A stretch of 64,000 nt of DNA from Sapria himalayana (taxonomy: Eukaryota; Streptophyta; Magnoliopsida; Malpighiales; Rafflesiaceae): positions 1 to 64,000 of the forward strand of contig JAREIK010002660.1 in assembly GCA_029783825.1 (NCBI GenBank). The letters are read 5' to 3'. Positions 1 to 13,213 of this stretch are shown here, piece by piece (position 1 is the stretch's first letter; every line of letters starts with the position of its first letter). The notes below the pieces were generated by a model. The model saw only the letters and a program-made list of their open reading frames with translations. It was not told the DNA's origin and did not search any database. Made by a program: the position numbers and the translations under genes.

Positions 1-115
1 AAATACATAGATAATAGACACATAGAAGAACAATAACACATAGAACTTTGACACGTAGAGATATAGAACCATAGACACATAGAAACATAAAAACATAGAC
101 ACCTATAGATTGATA
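1..115 (+). repeat. CATAGACA-type variant patch in GATA array
   Basis: The first ~115 bp use ACATAGA / GACACATAGA units rather than GATAGATA. The same variant reappears at about 3530-3665, so it is a distinct sub-family of the array and not random decay. Confidence 0.6.
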
Positions 116-142
116 GATACAAAGAGAGATAGACATATAGAT

Positions 143-204
<62 letters not shown>

Positions 205-1147
205 TAGATAGAGAGATAGAAAAATAGAGAAATAGATAAATATAAACATAAACAAATAGATAGATAGAAGATAGAAAGATAGATTTATAGACAGACAGAC
301 AGATAGCTAGATATATAAATTGTGAGATAGACAAATATATATTGATAGATTGATAGAAAAATATATAGATAGATAGATATACATATATTCAAATATACAG
401 ATAGACAGATAGTTAGATAGATAGACCGATAGAAAAGAGATAACTAGATAGATAGATGGATAAATAGCTAGATATACAATTAGATATATAGATTGATATA
501 TAGATAGATAGACCAGAAAAATAAATATAGATAAATAAAAAAAATATAGATAGATAGAAAGATAGAAGATAGATAGACTAATGAAAGAAAGACAAATAAA
601 AATATAGATAGATAGACTATAAATAGATAGATAGTTAGATAGTTATAAAAATAGATAGATAGATAGAAAAAATAGTCAGATAGAAAATATACATAGATTA
701 ACAAATAGACTTATAGATAGTTACAAAACATAGATAAATAGATAGACATATAGATTAGCATATTGATGATGGAATAATAGATTGATAGACAAATAAATTG
801 TTAGAGATATAATTAAGATAGATATATAGATAGATAGTATATAAAAGAAGAGATAAAAATATAGATAAATAGCTACATAGATATATAGATAGGTAGACAA
901 ATAATATAGATTACTGATATTCTAATACATAGAAAGATATTTAGACAATTAAACTACATAGATAGATTAAAATATAGACACATAGATAGATAGAAAGATA
1001 GTTAATTAGTTACAAATATAGTACATAAAACATAATGAATTAGACAAATAATTAGATGGACATACGATAGAGAGATATATAAATATATAGATAGACAATT
1101 AATAGATAGAAAGATAGTAGACAAATAGACACATAGAAAGATATAGC

Positions 1148-1180
<33 letters not shown>

Positions 1181-1625
1181 TATAATATAGAAAATAGAGA
1201 GACAAAGAGATAGATAGATAGATAGGAAAACATTTGGATAGTTAGATAGATATAAAGATAGATAGATAAATGCACAAAAATATATATAGATAGATAGATA
1301 GATTTAATGATTGACTAATAGACAAAAATACAATTAAACAATTAGATAGTTAGATAGATAGATAAAAATTTAAAGAGATCGAAAAATACATAAATAAATA
1401 AAAAGATAGATAAACATATAGATAGATAAATAGTAGATAGATAGATAGACAATTATAAAAATATAAAGATAGATAGACCAATAGATAGATAGATAAAAAA
1501 TACATTATAGATAGACAGATATATGGATAGCAAATACATTGATAGATAGATATATAAATAGTTATACATATATACAAATAGACAGATATATAGATAGATA
1601 CACAAGTAGAAAGATATAAATATAA

Positions 1626-1626
<1 letters not shown>

Positions 1627-1665
<39 letters not shown>
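1627..1665 (+). repeat. (TG)n microsatellite inside GATA array
   Basis: A nearly perfect run of about 20 TG dinucleotides interrupts the GATA array. It reads as His-Thr repeats on the minus strand, which is an artefact of the simple sequence. Confidence 0.95.
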
Positions 1666-1668
<3 letters not shown>

Positions 1669-3529
1669 GAAAGAAAGATATATAAACAAATAGACAGACA
1701 TATAGATAGATAAAAAAATAGATAGATAGATAGATAGACTATTAGACAGACAAATAGATATAAAGATAAAATGATTTACTGATAGACAAATAGATAGTTA
1801 TAAAAATAAATGTATCGACAAAAAGGATAAAGTATAAATAGACACAAATATAGATAGATAAATAGACATTTAGACGATATATAGATATAAATAAATGATA
1901 GAAATAACAAAATTAAAATAAATAGATATATATAAAATAGAAAAATAAATAGATAAACAAATAAACATATATAGATAGACATATAGATACATCGAAAGAT
2001 AAATAGATAGATAGAAAAGTGAGACAAAGATAAATATAAATAGATAGATTAATAGATAGATAATAGAGAGATGATGGATAGAAAAATAGATATAATGAAA
2101 AGTAGACGTATCGAAAGATAGATGTATAGACAGTTAGAAAAATAAATAGAGTAAACACATACACACGCACGCATATATACATGGATAATAGATCGACAGA
2201 TATAGATAGATAGATAAAAAAATAAATAGATAATTAGATAGATAGATATACAATAGATAGATATACAAATAGAAAGATTGAAAAATAGACAAATAGATAG
2301 ATAGATAGATAGATAAATAGATAAATTGATTGATTGATAAAAGACTGATCGACATATATACGAATAGATAAATAGATTGATTGATGGACATATAGATAAT
2401 TAGACAATTAGAAATATAGATATATAGACAAATAGATAGATAGATAGTTTGATAGACATACATATAGACAGATAGATAGATTCATAGAAAATAGATAAAA
2501 ATATAAAGAAAGATATGAAAGAAAGATAAAAAGATAGATGGATAGATAAAAAGATAGACAAATAGATAGATATATAGATAGATGCATACGATTATAGATA
2601 AATATATAGATAGAAGATAAACAAATAAATACATAGATAGAAAAACAAAAGGTTAAATAGACACATAGATAGATAGATAGTCAATCAATAAATGCATAGA
2701 TAAATAGATAGATAGATAGATATATATATATTATATATATATATATATATATATTATATAATATTAGATAGATAGACATATAGATAGATTCACAAATTGA
2801 TAGATATATAGAAATATAGATTCTTAAATTGATTGATGATTGTGATTGATAGATAGACATATAAACATATATATTGATAGATAGATAGATACATATATAC
2901 ATAGATAGATAAAATGATTGATAGTTAAAATAAAAAGACATATAGATAGATAGAAAGATAGATAGATAGAAAGATAAACAGGTAGATAGATATACAAGTA
3001 GACTATTAGATAGATAGATAGATTGATCGATAGATAGATAGATAGATAAATAGATAGACACATATACTAATAGAATTATATACTAAAAGATTGTTAGAGA
3101 ATATACTTTGAGATAGATAGACAAATAGAAAGATTATTTAGATAGAAAGATAGATAGATAGTCAGTTAGAGATATAGACATTTAGATAGTTGATAAATAG
3201 ATAGATAGTCTGATAATCTAATTGATGAATAGAGTGATAGAAAGAAAGACATATAGATAGATAGATAGATATATTGACAAACAGATAGATAGATAGACAG
3301 GCATACATATTGATAGATACAATGATAATTATATAGACAGGTTGAAAAATATGTAGAATGAAAAATAAATTGATATTCATGTAGGCAAATAGATAGAAAG
3401 TTAAATAGAAACATATACAGATATATAGAGCCACAAATAAATAGATAGGTAGATAAATATATATGTAGAATGATTGATTGATAGATAGATAGATAGATAT
3501 ATAAATAGGTAGATAGATACATAGATAGA

Positions 3530-3665
3530 TAGACACCTAGATCCATAATGAAATAGACACATATACACATATGCACATAGACACATAGACACATATACAT
3601 TTAGACACATAGAGACATAGATACATAGACACCTAGACATAGACACAAAGACATAGACAGATAGA
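3530..3665 (+). repeat. CATAGACA-type variant patch (second copy)
   Basis: The unit ACACATAGA / GACATAGA repeats roughly 10 times in about 135 bp, resembling positions 1-115. The surrounding sequence is ordinary GATA array. Confidence 0.6.
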
Positions 3666-5087
3666 TAGGCACAGAGAGAGATAGACAGACAGATAATTAA
3701 ATAGCCATATATACAGATAGATAGATAAAAAAATAGTCAGATAGATAGATAAACAATAAGATATATAGATAGATAGATGTATAGATACACATAATCTCAT
3801 TTAGCTAGATAAATAGATTGATAGATATATAGATTGATAGATAAACCAATAGGTAGATAGATTAATAAACAAATATACATAAAGAGAGATATATTGATAG
3901 ATAGATAAATAGTTAAACATATAAAAAAATAGAGAGATAAAAATATAGATAGCTAGAAGGATAGACAAATAGTTATTTAGAGAGATACACAAATAGACAA
4001 ATAAATAGATATCTAGATAGATATATAGATAGATATATAAATAGTAAGATAGACAGATCGACATTATACAAATAGAAAGATTGATAGAAAAACACATAGA
4101 TAGATAGACAGACAGATAGATATATAGACAGAAAGATAGATAGACAGATAGATTGATAGACAGATAAATAGAAAGATAAATTAATAGATACTCATATATT
4201 TAGTTATACATATAGACAAATACATAAATAAATAGAAAGACTTATAAACACATAAATATATAGATAAATATATAGATAAATATATCAAAAGATAGTAATT
4301 ATACAAATAGACAAATAGCAAGAAAGTGAGATAGAAATATAGATAGAAAAACTAATAGAGAAATAGTCATATAGATTGATAAAAAAAATATAGTTTGACA
4401 GATAGAAAGATATACAAATTGAAAGTTAGATAAATAAATAGATAATCATATAGATATATAGATAGATAGATACATAGACAGATAGATAAATAGATTAATA
4501 GATAGATAGATACACAGATACACAAATATACATATAGATAGATAGACGAATAGATGGATAAACAAATATAGAGATAGACAAATAGACAAATAGATTGAGA
4601 CAGATTGATAGAAACTTATATAGATAGATAGACTATTATATACATAGACACATAGATAGATAGACATACAGATAGACAGACAGATAGAAAGATAGATAGA
4701 AAGATAGATATATAAATATATAGATAGAGAAATATAAAGATATACATATACATAGATAGATAGATTGAAAAAAAAATAAACAAATAGACAAATTGATATA
4801 TAGATAGATATGTAGACGAACAGATAAATAGATACAAAAATAGACATATAGATAGATAGCCAGATAGATAGATAGATAGATAGATAGATTGACATATAGA
4901 TAGAATAATAAATAAATAAATAGATAAATAGATAGATTGATAGATAGATTGATAGATAGATAGATTGATAGATTATTAGAAAGGAAGATTGACAGTTTGA
5001 TAGAAAGGCAAATAGATAGATAGATAGATTGATTGATAGATTGATAGATAAATAGATAAATATATTGATTGATTGATCGAAAAAAAG

Positions 5088-5285
5088 ATATATAATTAGA
5101 TAGTTTGACATATTAACAAATAGATAGCTAGATAGAAAGAGAGAAAGATAGATAGACTATTAAACAAATAGACAGATAAATCGATATTCAGATTGATAGT
5201 AAAACATATAGATAGATAGACAAAAAAGCTGATATGAGGATAAGCAGATAAAAATATAGATAGTTTAACACACACACACACACAC
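5088..5285 (+). repeat. Higher-order repeat copy 1 within GATA block 1
   Basis: A non-simple signature occurs here: TTAGATAGTTTGACATATTAAC, then GAGGATAAGCAGATAAAAAT, then a dinucleotide tract of CACACA. It recurs near 6606-6795 in the same order, so a segment of the array was copied as a unit about 1.5 kb apart. Only the shared non-GATA words make this detectable. Confidence 0.6.
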
Positions 5286-5692
5286 ATATATATAAGTCAG
5301 AAAGATAGATAGATAGATGTAGAGATAGGTTGCTAGATAGATAGATAGATATATAGTTGGTTAGTTAGAAAGATAAATCATTTGAATGATAAATAGGAGG
5401 ATAGATAGATAGACAAATAGATAGATGGATTGATAAACAGATAAATATATAAATAAATAAATAGACAGATTGATTGATTGATTGATAATTGGATAGACAA
5501 ATAGATTGATTGATTGATAATCGGATAGACAAATAGATTGATAGATAGATTGATAGATATTCATATATAAATTGGCAGATAGATAGATATCTAAATTGAC
5601 AAATATAAACAAAGGTAGATAGATAGATAGACAGATAGATAGTACATTAGTTAGTTAGATAGACATAAAAATAGTTAAAGAAATAGAAAGAA

Positions 5693-5723
<31 letters not shown>

Positions 5724-6527
5724 CAAATATCCTAATAAAAAGATAGATACAAAGATAGATAAATAGGTAGATAGTTTGTTAGTTGGTAAGATAGATAGTT
5801 AGTTAGTTTGTTAGATAGATAGATAGATAGAATGATAAACATATAGAAAAATAGACTGATAGTTTGATTGATAGTTATAAAGTTAGATAGATAAATAGTT
5901 AGACAAATAGATATATTGACAATTAGAGAGAAAGAAAGATAGATAGACATAGAGATAAAAGAATAGATAGATAGATTGATACATAGATCGACAAATATAA
6001 TGATAAACATATAGATAGATAGATAAATAGATAGATACATAGATTGAAAAATAGACTGATAAAAAGATAAAGATATAGATAGATAGGTAGATACATAGAT
6101 AGAAAGATAGACTGATTAACAAATATGTAGATAGGTAGATGAGTAGAAAGGCAGATATACAAATAGACAAATAGTTAAATATATAGATAGATAGAAGGAT
6201 AGATTAATAGGAGATAAATATATAGATAGATAAATAGATACATAGATTTACTGATAGACTGATAGTTGTATTGATAATTAAATAGTCAGATAGTTAGGAA
6301 AAATATTTTATAAATAATTAGACATATAGACACAGATAAATACTCAAATAGATATAGAGAAAGGTAGAGAGATAGATGGATAGATAGGTATACAGATATA
6401 TATATATATATATATAGATAAACTAATAAACAGATAGACATATAAACATATAGTCAAATAGATAGATAGACAAATAAAAAAAATTATTGATAGTTAGATA
6501 GAATGATAGATAGACATATATATAGTT

Positions 6528-6577
<50 letters not shown>

Positions 6578-6605
6578 ATAAATAGATAGATAGATAGACA
6601 AATAG

Positions 6606-6795
6606 ATATATAATTAGATAGTTAGACATATTAACATATATATAGATAGATAGATTGATTGATTTTTAACCAAATTGATAGATAGATTTACAGAATGACA
6701 AATAAACATATATATAGATAGACAAAAAAGTAGATTGGAGGATAAGTAGATAAAAATATAGATAGTTTGACATATATATATATATATATATATAT
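6606..6795 (+). repeat. Higher-order repeat copy 2 within GATA block 1
   Basis: This is the counterpart of the copy at 5088-5285. It has TTAGATAGTTAGACATATTAAC, GAGGATAAGTAGATAAAAAT and then a dinucleotide tract. Here the tract is TATATA instead of CACACA, so the microsatellite changed type between the two copies. Confidence 0.6.
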
Positions 6796-8067
6796 AGACA
6801 TGTAGTCTGATAGATAGATTGAAAGATAGTCAGATAGATAGATAGACAGATAGTTAAACAGATAGATAGACAAATTGCCTGATAAAAAGTCAGATAAAAG
6901 GTAGATAGATAGATACACAAAAAGATATATAGAAATATAGATAGATAAATAATTAGGCAGATAAGTAGATAGGTAGAAAGACAGATATATTGATAGATAG
7001 ATAGATAGTATGATAGACAATTTGATAGATATCTAGATAGACTTATTGACAAATAGATAGTTAGATAGATAGAAATAAATAAAGATTGATAGAATGTTAA
7101 ATAGATAGACTAATATACTGATAGTCTGATTGATAGTTAAAGAGTTAGGTAGTTATACAAATAGATATATAGACAGACAGATAGATAGATAGATAGCTAT
7201 ACAGATTGGCTAATCGATAGATAGATATATAAATATAATTATAGGCATATAGATTGAATAATAGATAAATACATAGATAGATAGATAGATAGAAAAATAG
7301 ACGTATAGAAAGAAAAAGAGATATATAGAAAGGTAGATAGATAGATATAGAAAAAATAAAGTTAGTCAGATAAAAAAAATAGGTAGGTAAGGAGACGGAT
7401 ATAAAGGCAGATATTCATATAGACAAATAGTAATATATATTGATATATAGATAGACCAATCGGTAACCAAAAAGATAGATGTATAGATATATAGATAGAT
7501 AGCCAGATAGATAGATAGACAGACAGATGGATAGATAGATAGATAGGAAGATAGATATAATGATATTAAATAGTTAGACTGTTTAGATTGATTGTTCGAT
7601 TGATAGTAAATAGTTTGATAGTTAGTAAAATAGATATATAGACAAATAGACAAATATGCAAATAGATAAAGAAATATGTAGACAGATAGATAGGTAGATT
7701 GATAGACAGATAGATATATAGATAGAAAGATATATATATTGACTAATATACTGATGGACTAAAACGAAATTAGATAGTTAGAAAGATATACAGATAGAAA
7801 GATATATAGTTTGATAATTAAAAAGATATAAAATTAGGTAATTAGAGATTCAGAAAAAAAGACAAATAGATAAATACATAAATAGATAAATAGATAGATA
7901 GATAGATTGATTGATTGATTGACATATAGACAGACAGATAGATAGATACATAGATAGATAGATAAAAAGATAGATAGGTAGATAAACAAATAGAAAAATC
8001 GATTTTTAGATAGATATATAGATATGTAGATATATATGCAGATAGAAAGATAGACAAATAGTTAGAT

Positions 8068-8081
8068 AAATAGATTGATAG
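8068..8081. repeat. Candidate left target-site duplication of LINE insertion
   Basis: AAATAGATTGATAG occurs here and again at 9490-9503 immediately after the A-rich tail, matching a LINE-type duplication of 14 bp. Such words are common in a GATA array, so chance identity is possible. Confidence 0.5.
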
Positions 8082-9489
8082 ATATGGGGGTTCCAGGGGG
8101 TGGAGGCGTAATAGGGATTTGGCTTGGAAGTGTAGTTAAAGCATTTTCGATGAAGTTTAAAGTCAACTCAGCATTATATTCAGAGATTAAAGCTCTCCAT
8201 AAAGGTTTACAAATCTCTAGCGAGCTTAATCTTATAGATTTCCAAATTTAGGTAGATTCTAAGTTGTTAGTTGATCTTGTTTACAAAGATTTTAAGCTCT
8301 GGCAATATGAAGAAGACATTAATCATATTTACAGAGAGGCTAATTCTCTAGCGGATAGGTTGGCCAAAGAAGGGGAATCTAAAGGGGATGTGATCTTTGG
8401 TACAAGTGATTTCCCAGATAAATTAAAGGTCTAGCAAAACTCGATGAACTCGGATTCCCGTATATCTGGATTGGCAAAGAATAGGTTTTTATAATGGACA
8501 TATGGAAAATTGACTTGAGATCTCTTATTGCTTTTTTAGTAGGCTACTTGATTGGATTGGGAGTACGTCTGTTTCTTTGCAGCCTCTTATGTTTCCTCCT
8601 TTTTTTCAAGCATAATCTTCCCCTATGCGTGCTGGATAGTTTTTCCTGTAGGTTTATCCTTCAGGAGGTTGGTGAAGTCTTAGATCAATAGGCTTATATA
8701 ATATATTAATATATGTGTTTGGATAAGATTATGTTTGGCAGGTCACACCCCAGGAGATTGATCAGGTAAGTATATGCTGGATATAAGCCTCGCCTTTTTT
8801 GTAGGAATTAGAAGGCGGGTATTGGTCATTATAGTTTATGTTGGATTGTTATAATTTTCTCATCAGGTAAAGTAATGTATAGAGTTGCAGCTTCTGTTTT
8901 TCTGCAGTTTTTCAGGGTTGAGGTATTGCGTCGGGCTCAGATTATGGATAGTATTAAGAAGCATTTTGTCTCTTATTATTATTTGTTAAGGGTCTAGTCG
9001 TGTTTGTCTATTATGTGTTGGAAATCTCGATTTATGTGTGTGAATCTTTGTCTGTAAGATGGTCTTCTGTATAGAGTCAGTAAGGAGGTCCTGTGTGTAG
9101 TCGGCAAGGTGTTTGTATAAATGCCAGCCAAGTAATGTCCCCATGAGTCTATGGGTCTGCGTCGGTCAACTTGCAGGGTTGGTGTCTGCTCAGTTTTGGG
9201 TCATCAATTTGCCAAGGCAGATAGTTCAATACAGGAAGTTGGAGGAGAGCAAAACATCTTAAGATTTGCATATGGCCAGGGGAGCTTCCGAGGGTTTTCA
9301 TGTAGATTAATCTAAATTCCAGCTCATCATTGGATTATTTATTTTTGATATTTCTCAAGATATGTTCCGTCTAGATGCTTTATTTTTTCTTTGAAAAAAT
9401 GGTTGTAAAAGGGGAAAGAGTAGACATAGTTGTAAAAATGGTATTCCTACGCCAAAAGAGAGGGTTATAATAATAAAATAAACTAAAAA
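8082..9489 (+). mobile_element. 5'-truncated non-LTR retrotransposon (LINE with RNase H tail)
   Basis: This 1.4-kb segment interrupts the GATA array and has quite different, mixed-composition sequence. It opens inside an RNase H-like domain (8084-8434). About 1 kb of non-coding 3' sequence follows, ending in an A-rich tail (AATAATAAAATAAACTAAAAAA) at 9461-9489. GATA sequence resumes at once. Truncation at the 5' end, the A-rich 3' end and a possible 14-bp target duplication are what target-primed reverse transcription leaves. A short frame at 8494-8691 lies in the presumed 3' UTR and is not considered a gene. Plant L1-clade LINEs often carry such a C-terminal RNase H domain. Confidence 0.75.
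8084..8434 (+). pseudogene. RNase H-like domain (RVT_3 type), C-terminal end of LINE ORF2, with internal stop
   Basis: One frame of 117 codons reads through a type I RNase H fold of the kind fused to plant LINE reverse transcriptases. Visible landmarks are GGGGVIGIWLG (first strands), SEIKALHKGL (the conserved Glu of helix A), VDSKLLVDL (the second Asp) and HIYREANSLADRLAKEG (the C-terminal Asp region). The N-terminal catalytic Asp is missing because the element is 5'-truncated just upstream. A TAG at 8249-8251 interrupts the frame immediately before VDSK. The reverse transcriptase and endonuclease parts are absent. In an intact element this domain would degrade the RNA of the RNA-DNA hybrid; here it cannot be functional. 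Confidence 0.85.
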
Positions 9490-9503
9490 AAATAGATTGA
9501 TAG
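9490..9503. repeat. Candidate right target-site duplication of LINE insertion
   Basis: AAATAGATTGATAG directly follows the A-rich LINE tail and matches 8068-8081. Confidence 0.5.
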
Positions 9504-9534
9504 TATATCTATTATGTAGATAGTCAATATATAT
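9491..9534 (+). repeat. 44-bp remnant of the GATA array
   Basis: AATAGATTGATAG followed by diverged ATAGATAG-type sequence lies between the LINE tail and the CACTA terminus. It shows that both elements entered the same array. Confidence 0.65.
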
Positions 9535-10140
9535 CACTACAAAAAAAATCCACAAATAACTTGGAAATATTTCCTAGCTAATTAGGATTTTGTTGTTGCT
9601 AAAATAGAATAACGATGGATTAATGATGACAGTTTTCCAAAATTAATGTGCTCATCCAAAAAATTAATGTTGAAAAAATTCCCTATCAAAAAATTTTAAC
9701 GACGTAAAATATCCCCTAGCTAAATTATTTTTCCCTTGCTAAATTTGATCGTATTTAGATTATAAAAAAAGTCCCTAGCTAAATTAGCGAGGGAAAAATC
9801 CACAGCTATTTTCATTCCAAAATTATTTTTACTATTTTATTTTTTATAAAAAAATTGGAATTACATATTTTTTAAGTTTTTATATTGAATTAAATAAAAA
9901 CATAACTATAATTTATAATTTATAATTAACAAAATATAAAAGAAATTAATAAATTTTTTGATATTATATATTCAATTGTTAAAACAAAACATAACAAAAA
10001 TTTTATTACATCTTCATCAATACATCTACGACATTGCATAGAGTATAATCTATTCATGAAATTGACGTTCCTTTCTCTCACATAGCTCCTCTAGTCACCA
10101 GTGAAGAAATTATAGCCATATTTCTTTATCACACTTTCCT
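9535..10140 (-). mobile_element. CACTA right terminus, inverted, with subterminal repeats and transcript tail
   Basis: CACTACAAAAAAAATCC at 9535 is a CACTA-superfamily end. The next 300 bp carry the subterminal words CCTAGCTAA, TTGCTAAAAT, GACGTAAA and TAGCGAGGGAAAAATCC. Reading the minus strand, 10140 to about 9990 matches the transcript tail that lies just inside the right end of the element at 27354-40623, including GAGAGAAAGGAACGTCAAT, TATGCA..GTCG and GATGAAGATGTAATAAAA. This end is therefore the right terminus facing left, and the parent element ran toward higher coordinates. No partner left terminus with a GTAGTG end and subterminal repeats is visible before the GATA array resumes near 22476, so the element is truncated or rearranged. 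The candidate 3-bp duplication TAT at 9532-9534 has no visible partner. Confidence 0.75.
9990..10140 (-). pseudogene. Last-exon/3' tail remnant of CACTA-encoded transcript
   Basis: On the minus strand an acceptor-like TTTCTATTTTAG precedes a sequence homologous to the tails at 18560-18690, 38570-38700 and 39900-40025. A polyadenylation-like TGTAATAAAA closes the homology. The product is unknown. The conserved 'RDSDS' coding portion seen in the other copies is not readable here. Confidence 0.5.
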
Positions 10141-11692
10141 AAAATAGAAAAACATAAACAAAAATAATTACCAACTTCAAGTCTCGACCTTGATAATTAT
10201 TGCTGAGAAATGAAAATGATCACCTCGGCATGAACATGAACCATCGTATTGAACATGAAGGCTTCGAAAAATGAAGGAACCCCAATTGGAGTGATCATTA
10301 GCTTCTACCAGAAGAATCCTTCTTTTAATTATTGTTTTATTAAAGAAAAAAAAATGCAAACAAGACTATTGTTTTCCACTTTAATAAGAAGCACATGCAA
10401 AGCATGCCTGAAAAGAAAGAGTAAACACTCATATTTTAAAATTATTAGAAATGATAACTTAATAAGAACTAGACATTTTCTAGATCCTCAAATCTCTGAA
10501 CACAGCTTTCTACCATTATCCCAACAAATCAAACCTAAGAATGGATTAGTGAGACCAATGTGAGGTGGTAATCATGCCCAAATAAGATTCTACATCAGGT
10601 TAGGTCATTAGAAGTAACCCTAAATTTTTATTGGTGTCCATTATATATAACTACATCTACATCATGTATAACTACATGCTTCATAAACTTAATATCCATT
10701 CATATCATTCATCGCATTCATACATATTTTTTTGGATATTATATAAATCTTTATCATTTTCCCCAAATATATTAGGAACTTAAAATTAATTTTTTCAACC
10801 TTAAATGTATTTTTATTGTATTTTTATAAGTTTGTATTAATAATTAAGCTTTAATATGTTTAGGGTTTGTATATTTTGTTTCACTTAATATGATTTAACT
10901 AAATTTGATTTCTAATAAAATGTTCATTGTTAAAATTAATGTTGTAAATTTCAAAACAAATAACAATATGTATGTGAAATAAATATTATAAAAATTTTTA
11001 CAATATATATGTGATGTAGTTTCATTTTACAAAGATAAAACTTTAAAAATAAAATTTATTTACAAAATAAAAATTGCACCTCATAATATGCAATATGTTA
11101 TATTTATAATAAATAAACAATATTTGAAATGTATCTATTAATTACAAAAAAACATTGTAATGTTTTCAATTTGAAAAAAAAATTTAAAAATAATTATTTA
11201 AAAAAACAAATTCATATATTTATATGGTCATTTATATATTTTGAATAAAATAAAAAAAATAATTAATTGTAGAAAAATGTACTCATATATATATGGTAAT
11301 CTATTTTGTTTGAACATAATTAAAGAAATAATTGATTTTTTACGAAACATTAAAAACATTTATTTATATGCACTACAATATATTTGTTTGAATTTTAATG
11401 TTTCTAAATATTTATTAATAACAATAAATAACAGATAAAAATTTATCATATACATTAATATTTTAATAAAAAAAATTATATAGAAAAACAAAAACAATAT
11501 TATCTATTTATGACCTATATTTTCAATTTTAACATGATTGTAAAAATAAAATAATTTACAAATATGCCAACTTCATTTATTTATATTAGTATAATGATAA
11601 TTATTTTAATATAAATATTAAAAAACAACTATTTGAATAAAATAGAAGCTCATATATTTAATTCATAATTTCATTTTACACATTAGTATGCT
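10141..11692. other. A+T-rich CACTA-internal DNA, no gene recognised
   Basis: Small open frames exist (for example 10249-10563 on + and 10177-10359 on -). None shows a recognised motif, a credible codon pattern or similarity to the other element copy. The sequence is very A+T-rich from 10700 onward. Confidence 0.6.
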
Positions 11693-11845
11693 TCACACAC
11701 ACACACACACACACACACGCATATACACACACACACACACACAAATATTTGTTTTAAATATAAAAATTTACAATATTTTATACATTGTGTACAAAATATA
11801 ATATTTTATTTTAATTAAATTTTCAAAATCAAATAATTTTAAATA

Positions 11846-11893
<48 letters not shown>

Positions 11894-11894
11894 A
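11693..11894 (+). repeat. Two (CA)n microsatellites and an (AT)n tract
   Basis: (CA)n runs lie at about 11693-11742, with an interruption GCATATA, and at about 11850-11879. The second is followed by (AT)n to 11894. Related TG-rich DNA continues at 11930-12110. Confidence 0.9.
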
Positions 11895-12714
11895 TAGTTT
11901 CATGTGTAACTTTAAAAATACATTATGTATATAGGTAGATGTGTGTGTTTGTGTGGGTGTATTGTAGTATATTCATGCATAAAAGTATATACACACAACT
12001 TTGAAAATGTAGATACATGTGTGAATAGATACAAAAGTACAAAAATGTGTATGCTAATATTTAATGTATGGTAATATATATGGATGTATAAATGTGTGTG
12101 TGTGTGTAGGGTAGTGTATATGCACATATATATTAATGCATATGTATGTAAATATCAACATTAATTTTGAGAAGAAAAATACTTGAGCACATAAATATTA
12201 ACATATTCCACAAATTTGTGAGAGTTGGAGCAAAAAGTGACATTATTGCAAGATACTACTAATCTCCCATATGTAATACTTTGCCTCAAAATTTGGTCAG
12301 AGTACTATTTGCAATGATAAGGTTCATTCAATACTACATACCATAGATTTACATTTTTATTCAATATTATTATTTGTTCAAATAAAAAAATCTATCTAAT
12401 ATCTTCTTCATCAACTCTTCTATCTTCTTTTTCTAGTCTTTATAAGCTATTTTTAATTTTGATTATATGTGCATTTCTTATCTAATATATCTAGTTCAAA
12501 CTATTGTAATAGTAAAATTTATCAAATCAATCTTGGCCTGACATCTTTCTTTTCTATGAGATATTTGATTATAGAATATTTAGTATATACTATGACTTTG
12601 GTTCCCAGTAAATATGATATTAACTTGCCAAAAGAAAAGATTGTTGATACAAGTTCTTTCTCAATAGTGGTGTAATTCAATTGGGCATTTGAGAGCATGT
12701 TGTTATCATAGTAT
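11895..12714. other. No gene recognised; TG/TA-rich then plain A+T-rich sequence
   Basis: Positions 11930-12120 are rich in GTGTGT/TATGTG words. The rest shows no coding signal, and the 68-codon frame at 12469-12675 has no recognisable features. Confidence 0.6.
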
Positions 12715-13200
12715 TTGATAACTATTTATAAATATTTGTATAACTATATAAACTCTTCGTAATTATATTTAACTATATTTGTAAATATGTAAACTATATA
12801 ACTATATTAATAACTATATTAATAATTATATATAACTAATTTTTTAATTTTATAATATTATATAACTATATGTGTAATTCTATATAACTATATTTTTATG
12901 AAAATATATCATATGTATAATAATATATAACTATATATAATTGTATTTTACTAAATGTATAGCTATAAAAATGTTATATATACCTATATCTTTAACTACA
13001 TACATATTTATAACTATATATGTATTACTATATATAAATATTTGTATAACCATGTAATACTCTATAATTAAATATAACTATATTTGTATCTATGTAAACA
13101 TGTTTGTATTCATATAATTAAATCTATATATTTTTTTATAACTTTGTATATATTTATGTATAACTACTTTTAACTACTTGTATAAATATTTATGTATATA
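12715..13200 (+). repeat. TATAACTATA-type degenerate repeat, copy A
   Basis: Imperfect units such as TATAACTATATTTGTAA and AACTATGTATAAATATTTG repeat through this stretch. The order of words (AATATAACTATATTTGTA, ATGTAAACATGTTTG, TATAACTTTGTATATATTTATGTATAACTA) is shared with 14008-14745 and 32500-33375. These are therefore homologous dispersed repeats and not merely A+T-rich DNA. Copy A lies directly upstream of the ARF1 retrocopy. Confidence 0.75.
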
Positions 13201-13213
13201 TTTAGTGAAAAAA

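Larger units (their letters stand above)
1..8081 (+). repeat. GATA tetranucleotide satellite array, block 1
   Basis: This block is about 8 kb of GATA/GATT/GACA/AATA-type units, with GATA always on the + strand. Runs of perfect GATAGATA are short and are interrupted by single-base variants, so the array is old or was amplified from diverged units. Embedded in it are (AT)n near 146-202 and 6531-6574 and (TG)n at 1627-1665. The complementary strand reads TATC, which has no stop codon in any frame. That explains the many minus-strand frames of Ile-Tyr-Leu-Ser repeats; they are not genes. No promoter, gene or RNA is visible inside. The block ends where a LINE has inserted. Confidence 0.95.

Noticed and set aside
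8494..8691. 65-codon + strand frame with a hydrophobic stretch
   Set aside because: It is in the presumed LINE 3' UTR, has no recognised family, and is short enough to occur by chance.
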